Source: an uncultured Collinsella sp.
Lineage (GTDB): Bacteria; Actinomycetota; Coriobacteriia; Coriobacteriales; Coriobacteriaceae
Direction of reading: 5' to 3'
Length of the DNA stretch: 64,000 nt
Assembly: GCA_959023295.1 (NCBI GenBank)
Contig: CAUFBM010000001.1
Location: forward strand, 1 to 64,000
Shown: piece after piece, positions 53,447 to 60,930 of the stretch
How positions within the stretch are numbered: position 1 is the stretch's first letter
Layout of the letters: each line of letters opens with the position of its first letter
Notes under the pieces: generated by a model
Database searches by the model: none
Told to the model about the DNA's origin: nothing
Seen by the model: the letters and a program-made list of their open reading frames with translations, nothing else
Translations under genes and position numbers: made by a program

Positions 53447-54199
53447 ATGACGCAGGCAATATCGGACCCCAAGCAGGCCTCCGCCGCGCTGGCGGAGCTG
53501 TTCGGTACCCACAAGCGCGTGGTCTTCTTTGGCGGCGCGGGTGTTTCCACGGCGAGTGGCATCCCCGATTTCCGCAGCGTGGACGGCCTGTATCACCAGC
53601 AGTTTGCCTATCCGCCCGAGACCATGCTCTCGCATAGCTTTTACGAGGCGCATCCGGCCGAGTTCTTCGACTTCTACCGCACCAAGATGATCGCGCTTAA
53701 CGCTAAGCCTAACCGCTGCCACACCAAGCTGGCCGAGCTGGAGCGCGCCGGCAAGCTCGACGCCGTGGTGACGCAAAATATCGACGGTCTGCACCAGGCG
53801 GCCGGCTCGCAGCGCGTGTTCGAGCTGCACGGATCGGTCCATCGCAACATTTGCCAGTCGTGCGGCGCGGTCTATAGCGCCGAGTGGATTTGCTCGCGCG
53901 AGCACGAGGACGCCGCGGGCGTGCCTGTGTGTCCTGCGTGCGGCGGGCGCATCAAGCCCGATGTGGTGCTCTACGAGGAGCCGCTCGATGAGCATGTGCT
54001 GACCGGTGCCGTTGCCGCCATCGCCGCGGCCGATGCCCTCATTGTAGGCGGGACCTCGCTCGTGGTGTATCCGGCGGCGGGCCTTACACGCTACTTTACC
54101 GGCGATACGCTGGCCATTTGCAATCTTGCCCCCACCGATCAGGATGCAAATGCCGACCTGCTGATTTCTTGCGACATCGCGGCCGCGTTTGCGTTCTAG
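53447..54199 (+). CDS. NAD-dependent protein deacylase (sirtuin)
   Basis: A 250-residue Sir2 family enzyme that removes acyl groups from lysines using NAD+. NAD-binding GGAGVSTASGIPDFRS at about residues 29-45, TQNIDGLHQAAGS, the catalytic His in FELHGSVHRNIC, a zinc site CQSCGAVYS with VCPACGG, and VVGGTSLVVYPAAGL-like C-terminal motifs. ATG 53447 has GGACGGAGG 6 nt upstream; a longer frame upstream overlaps xth and is rejected. Length is typical of bacterial CobB-type proteins. Confidence 0.95.
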   Translation: MTQAISDPKQASAALAELFGTHKRVVFFGGAGVSTASGIPDFRSVDGLYHQQFAYPPETMLSHSFYEAHPAEFFDFYRTKMIALNAKPNRCHTKLAELERAGKLDAVVTQNIDGLHQAAGSQRVFELHGSVHRNICQSCGAVYSAEWICSREHEDAAGVPVCPACGGRIKPDVVLYEEPLDEHVLTGAVAAIAAADALIVGGTSLVVYPAAGLTRYFTGDTLAICNLAPTDQDANADLLISCDIAAAFAF

Positions 54200-54293
54200 C
54201 CCGCGTGCGCGGATACAATAGAAAGACTGATTGCAAAGCGACCACGCCGCCAGCGCCCGAGCGCGGCGGCGTGGGCATTTTAGGAGGATGTTC

Positions 54294-56036
54294 ATGGCGA
54301 ACGACAGCAAGACATGGCGGTGCGGAAAGTACGAGCTCAGCTTTGACCGTCCGCGCATCATGGGCGTCCTCAACGTGACGCCCGATTCGTTTAGCGACGG
54401 CGGGGAGCACTTCGACCCGGATGCCGCCATCGAGTACGGCCTGGCGATGCTCGACGCCGGCGCCGACATCATCGACGTGGGCGGCGAGTCCACGCGCCCC
54501 GGATTTACCCCGGTCAATCCCGATGAGGAGGCTCGCCGCGTGCTGCCCGTGGTGCGCGCGCTGGCCAAAGAGGGCGCCATCGTCTCGATCGACACGCGCC
54601 ACGTGGCGGTTGCTAAGGCGGCCGTGCGCTGCGGCGCCTCGATCGTCAACGACGTGACCGGCTTCACCGACCCCAAGATGGTCGAGTTTGTTAAGACGAG
54701 CACCTGCGGAGTCATTGTGATGCATGCCGGCGAGGTCGCCGTGCCCACCCGCACGCACGCAACGGTGCAGCTCGATACCTCGGCAGCGGCGTTTGTTGCC
54801 GAGAAGGCGCGCGAGGCGGCTGCCGAGGCCGCGCGTGAGGCCGAGAAGCCGGCTCGTCGCCGTCGCGGCAAGTTGCTGGGTGAGCCTAAGCCGGAGGCCA
54901 AGCTTCCGGGTGGCGTGGTGCAGCCCTCGTTGCCGTTTGGCGAACCTGAGCCCGCGACCGAGCCTGCAAGCGAGCAGGAGACGCCTGCCGCCGAGCAGGC
55001 TGCTGCCGCCGAGACCGTCGCGCCCGCGCCCGAGGCCGCGCCCGCAGCCACCGAGGCCGCATCGGAGCCCAATGATCACCTGGCGGCCATGATGCGCCGC
55101 AGCGCCCGCCGCGAGGAGGCCTACGTGCCCACCTCTCAGCTCCGCCGCTTCACCCTGCCCGATTCGGCGCCCATCATGCGCCGCGTTATGGGCTTTCTGT
55201 CCGACCAGGCCCGCACGCTCATCCACGCCGGCGTGTCGCGCGACCGCATCTGCATCGATCCTGGCCCGGGCTTTGGTAAGTCGGCTAACGAGGACATCGT
55301 CATCCAGCGCGAGACTGCCAAGATGGCGTCACTGGGCTATCCGCTCATGTGCGCCGTATCGCGCAAGCGCTTTGTGGGCGCCGTCTCGGGCGTGACCGAG
55401 GCCGCCGAGCGCGATGCCGCTACGTTTGGCGTGTGCCTGGGCGCCATCCAGGCCGGTGCCAACATCGTGCGCGTGCACGACGCCGCGGGTTTTGCGCAGT
55501 TCCTGAACGGCTACTGGGCGGTTGCCAAGCCGCAGCCGCGCCGCGCGTTTGTGGCCGTGGGCTCCAACCTGGGGCATCGCTGTGACAACATCCGCGCCGC
55601 ACGCGACATGATCGCCGAGATTCCACTCACCTGCGTGTCCAACTCCTCCAAGATCTACGAGAGCGAGCCGGCCTACGAGACGCGTCAGGACGCGTTTGCC
55701 AACGCCGTCATCGAGATCAAGACCGAGCTGGCGCCGTTGGTGCTGCTCGACGAGCTCATGAAGATCGAGGCCGAGCTGGGCCGCGACCGCTCCAAAAAGG
55801 CCAAGGCCAACGGCCCGCGCACCATCGACCTGGATCTGCTGTGGATGGACGGCGAGACCCACGGGGGCAAAAAGCTGCGCCTGCCGCATCCGCTGATCGG
55901 CGAGCGCGACTTTGTGCTGGTGCCGCTCGAGGATCTGATGCACGATCCGGCGCGGTTCTTCCGCTACAACGGCGTCGAGGTCAAGGGGCCCGAGGACCGC
56001 GTGGGCCATATCGTGGGCGAATTGGGGCGCATGTAG
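54294..56036 (+). CDS. Fused dihydropteroate synthase and HPPK (FolP-FolK) with a large insertion
   Basis: A 580-residue fusion for two consecutive folate steps. FolP part 1 (about 20-148) has MGVLNVTPDSFSDGG, DVGGESTRPG, SIDTRHVAVA and NDVTGF. At 150-290 the domain is interrupted by about 140 residues rich in Ala, Glu, Pro and Arg. FolP resumes with IDPGPGFGKS (about 321-330), AVSRKRF and IVRVHDAAG. FolK (about 415-570) has AFVAVGSNLG, YESEPAYETRQDAFAN and NGPRTIDLDLLWMDG. ATG 54294 is set by AGGAGG. The insertion replaces the loop after VMHAG. Confidence 0.93.
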   Translation: MANDSKTWRCGKYELSFDRPRIMGVLNVTPDSFSDGGEHFDPDAAIEYGLAMLDAGADIIDVGGESTRPGFTPVNPDEEARRVLPVVRALAKEGAIVSIDTRHVAVAKAAVRCGASIVNDVTGFTDPKMVEFVKTSTCGVIVMHAGEVAVPTRTHATVQLDTSAAAFVAEKAREAAAEAAREAEKPARRRRGKLLGEPKPEAKLPGGVVQPSLPFGEPEPATEPASEQETPAAEQAAAAETVAPAPEAAPAATEAASEPNDHLAAMMRRSARREEAYVPTSQLRRFTLPDSAPIMRRVMGFLSDQARTLIHAGVSRDRICIDPGPGFGKSANEDIVIQRETAKMASLGYPLMCAVSRKRFVGAVSGVTEAAERDAATFGVCLGAIQAGANIVRVHDAAGFAQFLNGYWAVAKPQPRRAFVAVGSNLGHRCDNIRAARDMIAEIPLTCVSNSSKIYESEPAYETRQDAFANAVIEIKTELAPLVLLDELMKIEAELGRDRSKKAKANGPRTIDLDLLWMDGETHGGKKLRLPHPLIGERDFVLVPLEDLMHDPARFFRYNGVEVKGPEDRVGHIVGELGRM

Positions 56037-56738
56037 ATGATCGAGATGAATGCTGTTGCCGCCGGCACCGAGCTCGACGCGGCGCGTGACGCGGGCCGCG
56101 AGGGCGTGTCCGCGGGCTGGTGCGCGTGGAGCGCGGGCGATGCTTCGCTGACGTTTTCGCTGGTCGTTCGCCCCGACGTGAACATGCACGCCTTCCACGG
56201 TCTTCCGTTTGTGGCCGCGATGGGCATGATGGACGCGCTCGTGGGCACGACGTCGACGCCGGGCCTGGGCCTTGCCGGTAAGGTGGGTATCCAGTGGCCG
56301 AGTGACATCGTGTGCGGTGCGCCTGCGTTTGAGACGTCACTCGCGCGTGTTGCCGTGAACGGCGGTGCCGGTGCTGCGGGCATGTTTGCCGCGGTGACGG
56401 TTGATATTGAGCGTGCGGCGCTGGGTGAGCTTGGTGTGGATATGGCAGATGAGGCGCTGATCGAGGCATTGGCCGCCGCCGTGCTGGTCCGCGTGGACAC
56501 CTGGGCGGTTGCCGCCAACACACCACAGGGCGCTGCCGGCCCGCTGGCTCCGGTGCTGGGCGAGTACTTTGACATGGTGCCACTGTTGGGTCGTCAGGTC
56601 GCGGCGGTGTCGCCCAACGGCTTGCCGCTTGCGGTCGGTGTGTTTGCGGGCCTGGACATCTGGGGCCGCGCGACCATCAAGACCGATGCCGGCGAGCAGG
56701 AGTTTCCGCCCGAGGCCGTACGGATTCGCGGACTGTAA
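56037..56738 (+). CDS. BirA/LplA-like protein, probably degenerate
   Basis: A 233-residue protein resembling biotin-protein ligases in its centre and end: GKVGIQWPSDIVC stands where ligases have KWPNDI, GGAGAAGMFAAVTVDI is similar to the GIGxNV region, and the C-terminal DIWGRATIKTDAGEQEFPPEAVRIRGL matches the small SH3-like domain. The catalytic GRGRxGR loop and the lysine of KWPND are absent, so ligase activity is doubtful. ATG 56037 follows the folPK stop directly. It may instead be a scaffold or binding protein. Confidence 0.6.
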   Translation: MIEMNAVAAGTELDAARDAGREGVSAGWCAWSAGDASLTFSLVVRPDVNMHAFHGLPFVAAMGMMDALVGTTSTPGLGLAGKVGIQWPSDIVCGAPAFETSLARVAVNGGAGAAGMFAAVTVDIERAALGELGVDMADEALIEALAAAVLVRVDTWAVAANTPQGAAGPLAPVLGEYFDMVPLLGRQVAAVSPNGLPLAVGVFAGLDIWGRATIKTDAGEQEFPPEAVRIRGL

Positions 56739-56839
56739 CGCGAGGCGCCCGCGCTCAAAGATAGCGATGACAACAAGACCCTCCTCGGCTGTTGAACTGC
56801 CTCCCATTTCTTGGACATGAGAAATGGGAGGCTTTCTTT

Positions 56840-57331
56840 ATGCGCGTTGATTTGAGAGTGAAGCATGATATCGAGGCCAGGAAGGCGGCCATAGGGCTCT
56901 TCGAGCTCGGGCACGGGTATAAATCTGCCGCGATTGCCCTTTCGCTTCCCGTGGAAGCCGTGAGAAGATGGCAGGAGATATACCGCGCGTTCGGGAGCGA
57001 GGTGCTGCTGCGCATGGACGGAAAGCAGGGCAGGTACACATACGAGCAGAAGGTCGCCGCCGCCTCCGCCGTCGTCGACGGCGGCATGACGAAGACCGAG
57101 GCGATGGCGGCGTTCGGCATAATGTCGATGTCGCCGCTCAAGAAGTGGTGCGCGCTATACCGCCGGGGCGGCGCGGAGGCCCTGCGCCCGAGGCCCAAGG
57201 GCCGGCCGAGCGGTTCCAGGGCGAGGCCGCGGACCCGCGAGGAGGAGCTCGAGGAGCGGTGCCGTAGGCTCGAGGCCGAGGTGGCCTACCTAAAAAAATT
57301 ACGCGCCCTGGTCGAGAGGGACGGGCTCTGA
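56840..57331 (+). CDS. IS3-family transposase OrfA
   Basis: A 163-residue DNA-binding part of the transposase with two helix-turn-helix regions: AAIGLFELGHGYKSAAIALSLPVEAVRRWQEIYRAFG-type, and VVDGGMTKTEAMAAFGIMSMSPLKKWCALYRRGG. A basic linker and a leucine-zipper-like EEELEERCRRLEAEVAYLKKL end follow. ATG 56840 has GGGAGG 8 nt upstream; the upstream frame runs into the terminal repeat. A run of seven A at 57292-57298 is a classic -1 frameshift site that yields OrfAB. Confidence 0.9.
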   Translation: MRVDLRVKHDIEARKAAIGLFELGHGYKSAAIALSLPVEAVRRWQEIYRAFGSEVLLRMDGKQGRYTYEQKVAAASAVVDGGMTKTEAMAAFGIMSMSPLKKWCALYRRGGAEALRPRPKGRPSGSRARPRTREEELEERCRRLEAEVAYLKKLRALVERDGL

Positions 57332-58203
57332 CCAGGGCGAAGGCCGAAGCGGTCGCGGCCCTGCGCGCCGAGGGGCATGCGCTCGGGCACCTGCTCGCAT
57401 GCGCCGAGCTCAAGCGGTCGACCTACTACTACGCCCTCGCGCACCCGCCGAGGCCCACGCGCCCCGAGCTCCGGGAGGCGGCCGCCGAGATCTTCTCGCG
57501 CACCGCCAACGGCTGCGGGCACCGGCAGATAGCGATGTGCCTCAGGGCGGAAGAGGGGGCCGTGATAGCCGACAAGACCGTGCTCAAGATGATGCGCGAG
57601 ATGGGGATTCGCTGCGGGATCAGACGCGAGACGGCCTACCACAGGTACAACTCGTACAGGGGCGTCGTCGGCAGGACGTTCGAGAACGTGATCGCGAGGG
57701 ATTTCGACGCCGGGGCCCCGTGGCGGAAGCTGGGGACGGACGTCACCGAGTTCAAGGTGGCGGGCGGCAAGGCCTACTGGGCCCCGACGCTGGACTTCTG
57801 CACCAAGGAGATCGTGGCGAGCGACATATCGACCACGCCCGACATGGCCCAGCAGGTCAGGATGCTCGACGAGCTGCTGTCCAAGATCCCCGAGGGCGCC
57901 GCCCCGACCATGCACTCGGACCGGGGCTGGCAGTACCAGCACGCCTCGTACACATCCAGGCTCGAGGCCGCCGGCATCGTCCAGAGCATGTCCAGGAAGG
58001 CGAACTGCATCGACAACGCCGCCACCGAGCAGCTCTTCGGCCACGTCAAGGACGAGTTCTACCGGGGCCGCGAGTGGGAGACGTTCGAGGATTTCAAACG
58101 CGACCTGGAGGAATACATAGTCCACTGGAACACGAGCCGGAGGCAGGTAAGATTGAAGGGCCTGACCCCGGAGGAGTTCCGGAATCAGGCCCTCGCGGCC
58201 TAG
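57292..58203 (+). CDS. IS3-family transposase OrfB (by -1 frameshift from OrfA)
   Basis: The DDE integrase domain. The frame is open from 57268 to 58203, one base behind OrfA, with no good start until ATG 57535, so expression by -1 slippage at A7 (57292-57298) is likely. Catalytic residues are GTDVTEF (first Asp), HSDRGWQY (second Asp) and NAATEQLFGHVK (Glu). The HTH-like LKRSTYYY and ending WNTSRRQVRLKGLTPEEFR are typical of the IS3/IS150 group. No internal stop or frameshift is seen, so it may be active. Confidence 0.92.
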   Translation, partial: KKITRPGREGRALTRAKAEAVAALRAEGHALGHLLACAELKRSTYYYALAHPPRPTRPELREAAAEIFSRTANGCGHRQIAMCLRAEEGAVIADKTVLKMMREMGIRCGIRRETAYHRYNSYRGVVGRTFENVIARDFDAGAPWRKLGTDVTEFKVAGGKAYWAPTLDFCTKEIVASDISTTPDMAQQVRMLDELLSKIPEGAAPTMHSDRGWQYQHASYTSRLEAAGIVQSMSRKANCIDNAATEQLFGHVKDEFYRGREWETFEDFKRDLEEYIVHWNTSRRQVRLKGLTPEEFRNQALAA

Positions 58204-58286
58204 TCGCTATTTAGGGCGTCCAAGATTTGGGACGCAGTTCATGTGCCGGGGAGGGTCTTGTTGTCTGGGGAATGGGCTGTCAGCAC

Positions 58287-58329
58287 CCTATTCCTCAAAA
58301 CTGAAAAATTTTCGATTTTGAGGAATAGG
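58287..58329. repeat. 14-bp inverted repeat after coaX
   Basis: CCTATTCCTCAAAA/TTTTGAGGAATAGG with a 15-nt AT-rich loop, 35 nt downstream of the coaX stop (minus strand). It may terminate coaX although no T-tract follows the stem. Confidence 0.6.
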
Positions 58330-58363
58330 ATTGGCGGCTGGTTGCTGCGACCTGGCGTTTACT

Positions 58364-59137
58364 CTATCCCAGCTCCTGCATGCGGCGGTAGATTTCGCAG
58401 ATGCCCTTGATGGTGAGTTGCCCGTCGACCACGTCGAAGGCATCGGTCGAATCGGCGACAATGCCGGCGAGACCGCCCGTGGCGATAACGGTGGCGTCCT
58501 CGCGGCCCAGCTCGCGCTTCATGCGCGTGACCAGGCCCTCGGCCATGGCGGCGGCGCCCATCACGGCGCCGACCTTGATGCACTCTTCGGTGTCGCGACC
58601 GATGGCGTGCTCGGGCGCCTCGAGCGGCACGCTGGCGAGCTTGGCGGCACGGGCGGCAAGCGCGTCCATGGAGATGCGGATGCCCGGCGCAATCGCCCCG
58701 CCAATGTAATAACCGTCCTCATCGATGACGTCGATATTGGTCGCGGTGCCAAAGTCCACCACGATTGCCGGCGCGCCGTAGAAAGTCTCGGCCGCAACGG
58801 CGTTGGCTACGCGGTCGGCGCCCACGGCCTGGGGGCGCGCCGCGCGCAGCTTGGTCACGGCGGCCGTCTGCGGCCCGATGACGATGGCGTCTGCCGCGAT
58901 GCGGTTGGCCACGGCGTGCCATTCGCGCGAGAGTTGCGGCACCACGCCCGCAAAGGCGATCGCGTCAACCGTATCGAGCGAGAGGCCGTACATCTTAAAG
59001 AAACCCATCAGGCGCACGTGGATCTCGTCGGCGGTATAGGAGCGGTCGGTGGGCATACGCCACGACTGCACCAGCTCGTCTCCGTCAAACAGGCCCATGG
59101 CCGTCTGCGTATTTCCCATATCGATAGCGAGCAGCAT
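58364..59137 (-). CDS. coaX: Type III pantothenate kinase
   Basis: A 257-residue kinase of the ASKHA fold for the first step of CoA synthesis. N-terminal phosphate loop MLLAIDMGNTQTAMGLF, the AFAGVVPQLSREWH region, VDFGTATNIDVIDEDG (catalytic Asp), and GGAIAPGIRISMDALAARAAKL are all present. Type III enzymes need a monovalent cation and are not inhibited by CoA. ATG 59137 follows GGGAG by 6 nt; the longer frame upstream crosses the tRNA and is rejected. No other CoA gene is adjacent. Confidence 0.95.
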   Translation of the reverse strand: MLLAIDMGNTQTAMGLFDGDELVQSWRMPTDRSYTADEIHVRLMGFFKMYGLSLDTVDAIAFAGVVPQLSREWHAVANRIAADAIVIGPQTAAVTKLRAARPQAVGADRVANAVAAETFYGAPAIVVDFGTATNIDVIDEDGYYIGGAIAPGIRISMDALAARAAKLASVPLEAPEHAIGRDTEECIKVGAVMGAAAMAEGLVTRMKRELGREDATVIATGGLAGIVADSTDAFDVVDGQLTIKGICEIYRRMQELG

Positions 59138-59333
59138 GTCTACTCCCGGTGTTGGCATAAAAGGACGCGCACCATTGTATACGTGCCGTCGACGGCGCTC
59201 GGCTGCAATTCGTTTACGGTGATAGGGGCTGAGGGGTTTAAATATGAAGGAATTATGCTCTACGAGATTTTCCTTGCCGTTTACCGAACTCCCGCGTAAT
59301 ATTCTTTCTTGCGCACATGAGGCGCCCAGACAT

Positions 59334-59410
59334 TGCGGGGTGGAGCAGTCTGGTAGCTCGCCGGGCTCATAACCCGGAGGTCGTAGGTTCAAATCCTGCC
59401 CCCGCGACCA
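59334..59410 (+). tRNA. Initiator tRNA-fMet(CAT)
   Basis: Complete cloverleaf with anticodon CAT. The anticodon stem has three G-C pairs next to the loop (GGG-CTCATAA-CCC) and position 1 is T facing G at 72, an unpaired or weak acceptor end: both are initiator features. T-loop GGTTCAAATCC and an encoded CCA are present. Confidence 0.93.
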
Positions 59411-59419
59411 AGAACTTGC

Positions 59420-59453
59420 AGCTCGGAAGCATAATTGCTTCCGAGCTTTTTCT
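59420..59453 (+). terminator. Terminator after tRNA-fMet
   Basis: Perfect 12-bp stem AGCTCGGAAGCA/TGCTTCCGAGCT with loop TAAT, followed by TTTTCTTT. Confidence 0.9.
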
Positions 59454-59611
59454 TTATCGGTTTACTTTGCGGGTGAATTGCGGGTGAATCCTGAGTCAAT
59501 TTATTATGTGAAGCAAATAAACCATTGATAATCGCGGGCCGGTCGGCTTGACTTATCGACCGATAAACTCCAATTGGGAGGAGTTTCGGCGGTCCTTAGC
59601 TTAATAATAGT

Positions 59612-59680
59612 GGCGGGGATGGACCGCGCCATCCCCGGACCCCTGCGCGCCAAAGGGACGTGTCCCCTTGGAACCCCGCC
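59612..59680. repeat. Cloverleaf-like palindromic element
   Basis: Outer GGCGGGG/CCCCGCC arms (59612-59618, 59674-59680) enclose two hairpins, GGGGATGG/CCATCCCC (59615-59636, sharing bases) and CCAAAGGGAC-GT-GTCCCCTTGG (59650-59671). The second carries the GGGAC core of the other palindromes. The rest of the 59454-59999 gap has a tandem TTGCGGGTGAA (59467-59488), an AAACTCC/GGAGTTT hairpin and no gene I can support. Confidence 0.5.
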
Positions 59681-59999
59681 TATTCTTCTCAGCACAGAAA
59701 CGGGGGAGTATGGATTACAGGTTGTAGGATGCCGACAGACAAGCACCATGCTGCCTCAAATCCGCATGGAGCTTGGCCGGGGCCGTCTCTTTGCCTCAAG
59801 GCGGGCAGTGAACTCAGGCAATCGAACCTCTTCGCATTTGTTCTCTAGGAACTGAGTGACACGCTCCTCCCAATTAATGTTGCCGAAGCATGCGGAATAT
59901 CAGAAGAGAGATTGCAGGGCGTAAGTCAGCGCATGAAGAGCTGCCCGTCGTTTTGATAATGACATAATTAAGTGGCAAACTAAAGCGATCGGAGCGACC

Positions 60000-60857
60000 A
60001 TGATTCTTGACAGCCTGCGTAACAGCGCGTCTTTTAATGAAACCGACCGAGCCATTGCTACCTATCTGCTCAATCATACCGGCGACCTTAAGACCCTCAC
60101 TATGGCAAAGCTCGCACAGGAGACTTACACTTCGAACGCGACTATCATCCGCTTTTGTAAGAAATTGGGCCTAAGCGGCTATCGAGAGTTGATCATGCAG
60201 CTCATCCAGGAGATAAGCGGAGACTATCTTCTGGCTGCCACTGTCGATCACAATCGTCCTTTTGGCAGTACCGATTCAATTGAGGCCATCGAGGGCAACC
60301 TTGCAAATCTCTTGAAGGGCGTCATAGATCAAACGAAAATCGAGCTCGATAGCGCCAAATTGAGCATAATCGCCAAGGCAGTTCTTAGCGCCCCGCGAAT
60401 TTACATCTTTGCTAAAGGGGAAAGCTATCTGGCGGGATGTATCTTTCGCAACAATCTTCTCAAGCTCGATCGTCATGTCACCATGGCAGACGACGGGGGC
60501 CTGCAGACGCTGCACGTTAAGAACGGTAGGCCCGGCGACCTGTTTTTATTCCTAAGCTACAGCGGCATTCACTATGATTATTCCAAATACGCCGCCGCTC
60601 TTTCCGAGCGCGGAATCAAGCCGTGTTTAATCACGGCGTTTTCTGATTCGGCGCTCGCCAGGCAATGCGACACTGTCTTGCTCATTCCAAAATCAGAGCG
60701 CGTGATTGGAAAGGTTGCCAATTACTCTTCCATGATCTCGCTCACGTATACGCTTCAGGTTATTTATTCGCTTATATTCAATCAGGATTATCAAGAGAAC
60801 TATCGTGTAAAACACGAGGCCGATTCGTTCATCTTTACGAGTTTTGCGGAGATTTAG
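60000..60857 (+). CDS. RpiR/MurR-family transcriptional regulator with SIS domain
   Basis: A 285-residue regulator. The N-terminal helix-turn-helix (about 1-75) has FNETDRAIATYLLNHTGDL and MAKLAQETYTSNATIIRFCKKLGLSGYRELI. The SIS domain (about 105-245) binds phosphosugars: IYIFAKGESYLAG, FLFLSYSGIHYDYSKYAAAL and the ALARQCDTVLLIPKSE region. It is convergent with the GH4/PTS operon and is probably its regulator, responding to a 6-phospho-glucoside. Some relatives act as activators. ATG 60000 follows GATCGGAGCGACC. Confidence 0.9.
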   Translation: MILDSLRNSASFNETDRAIATYLLNHTGDLKTLTMAKLAQETYTSNATIIRFCKKLGLSGYRELIMQLIQEISGDYLLAATVDHNRPFGSTDSIEAIEGNLANLLKGVIDQTKIELDSAKLSIIAKAVLSAPRIYIFAKGESYLAGCIFRNNLLKLDRHVTMADDGGLQTLHVKNGRPGDLFLFLSYSGIHYDYSKYAAALSERGIKPCLITAFSDSALARQCDTVLLIPKSERVIGKVANYSSMISLTYTLQVIYSLIFNQDYQENYRVKHEADSFIFTSFAEI

Positions 60858-60861
60858 TCAT

Positions 60862-60906
60862 ACAAAAGGTGACCCCAAAGCATTTTGCCTTGAGGCCACC
60901 TTTTGT
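60862..60906. terminator. Terminator between convergent genes
   Basis: ACAAAAGGTG/CACCTTTTGT, a perfect 10-bp stem with a 25-nt insert. It serves the regulator and the GH4 operon from both sides. Confidence 0.75.
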
Positions 60907-60930
60907 GCTTGTGCTATCTGGATGGCTTCT

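Larger units (their letters stand above)
56793..58241 (+). mobile_element. IS3-family insertion sequence, intact
   Basis: A 1449-bp element. Terminal repeats of 24 bp match at 20 positions; both ends start TGAACTGC and reach CTTGGAC. It is flanked by the 3-bp duplication TGT (56790-56792 and 58242-58244). It carries orfA and orfB in overlapping frames with an A7 slippery site. It sits between the BirA-like gene and coaX and interrupts no visible gene. Confidence 0.93.

Noticed and set aside
59467..59488. Tandem TTGCGGGTGAA as an attachment site near tRNA-fMet
   Set aside because: It is only an 11-bp doublet, does not match the tRNA 3' end, and no integrase is nearby.
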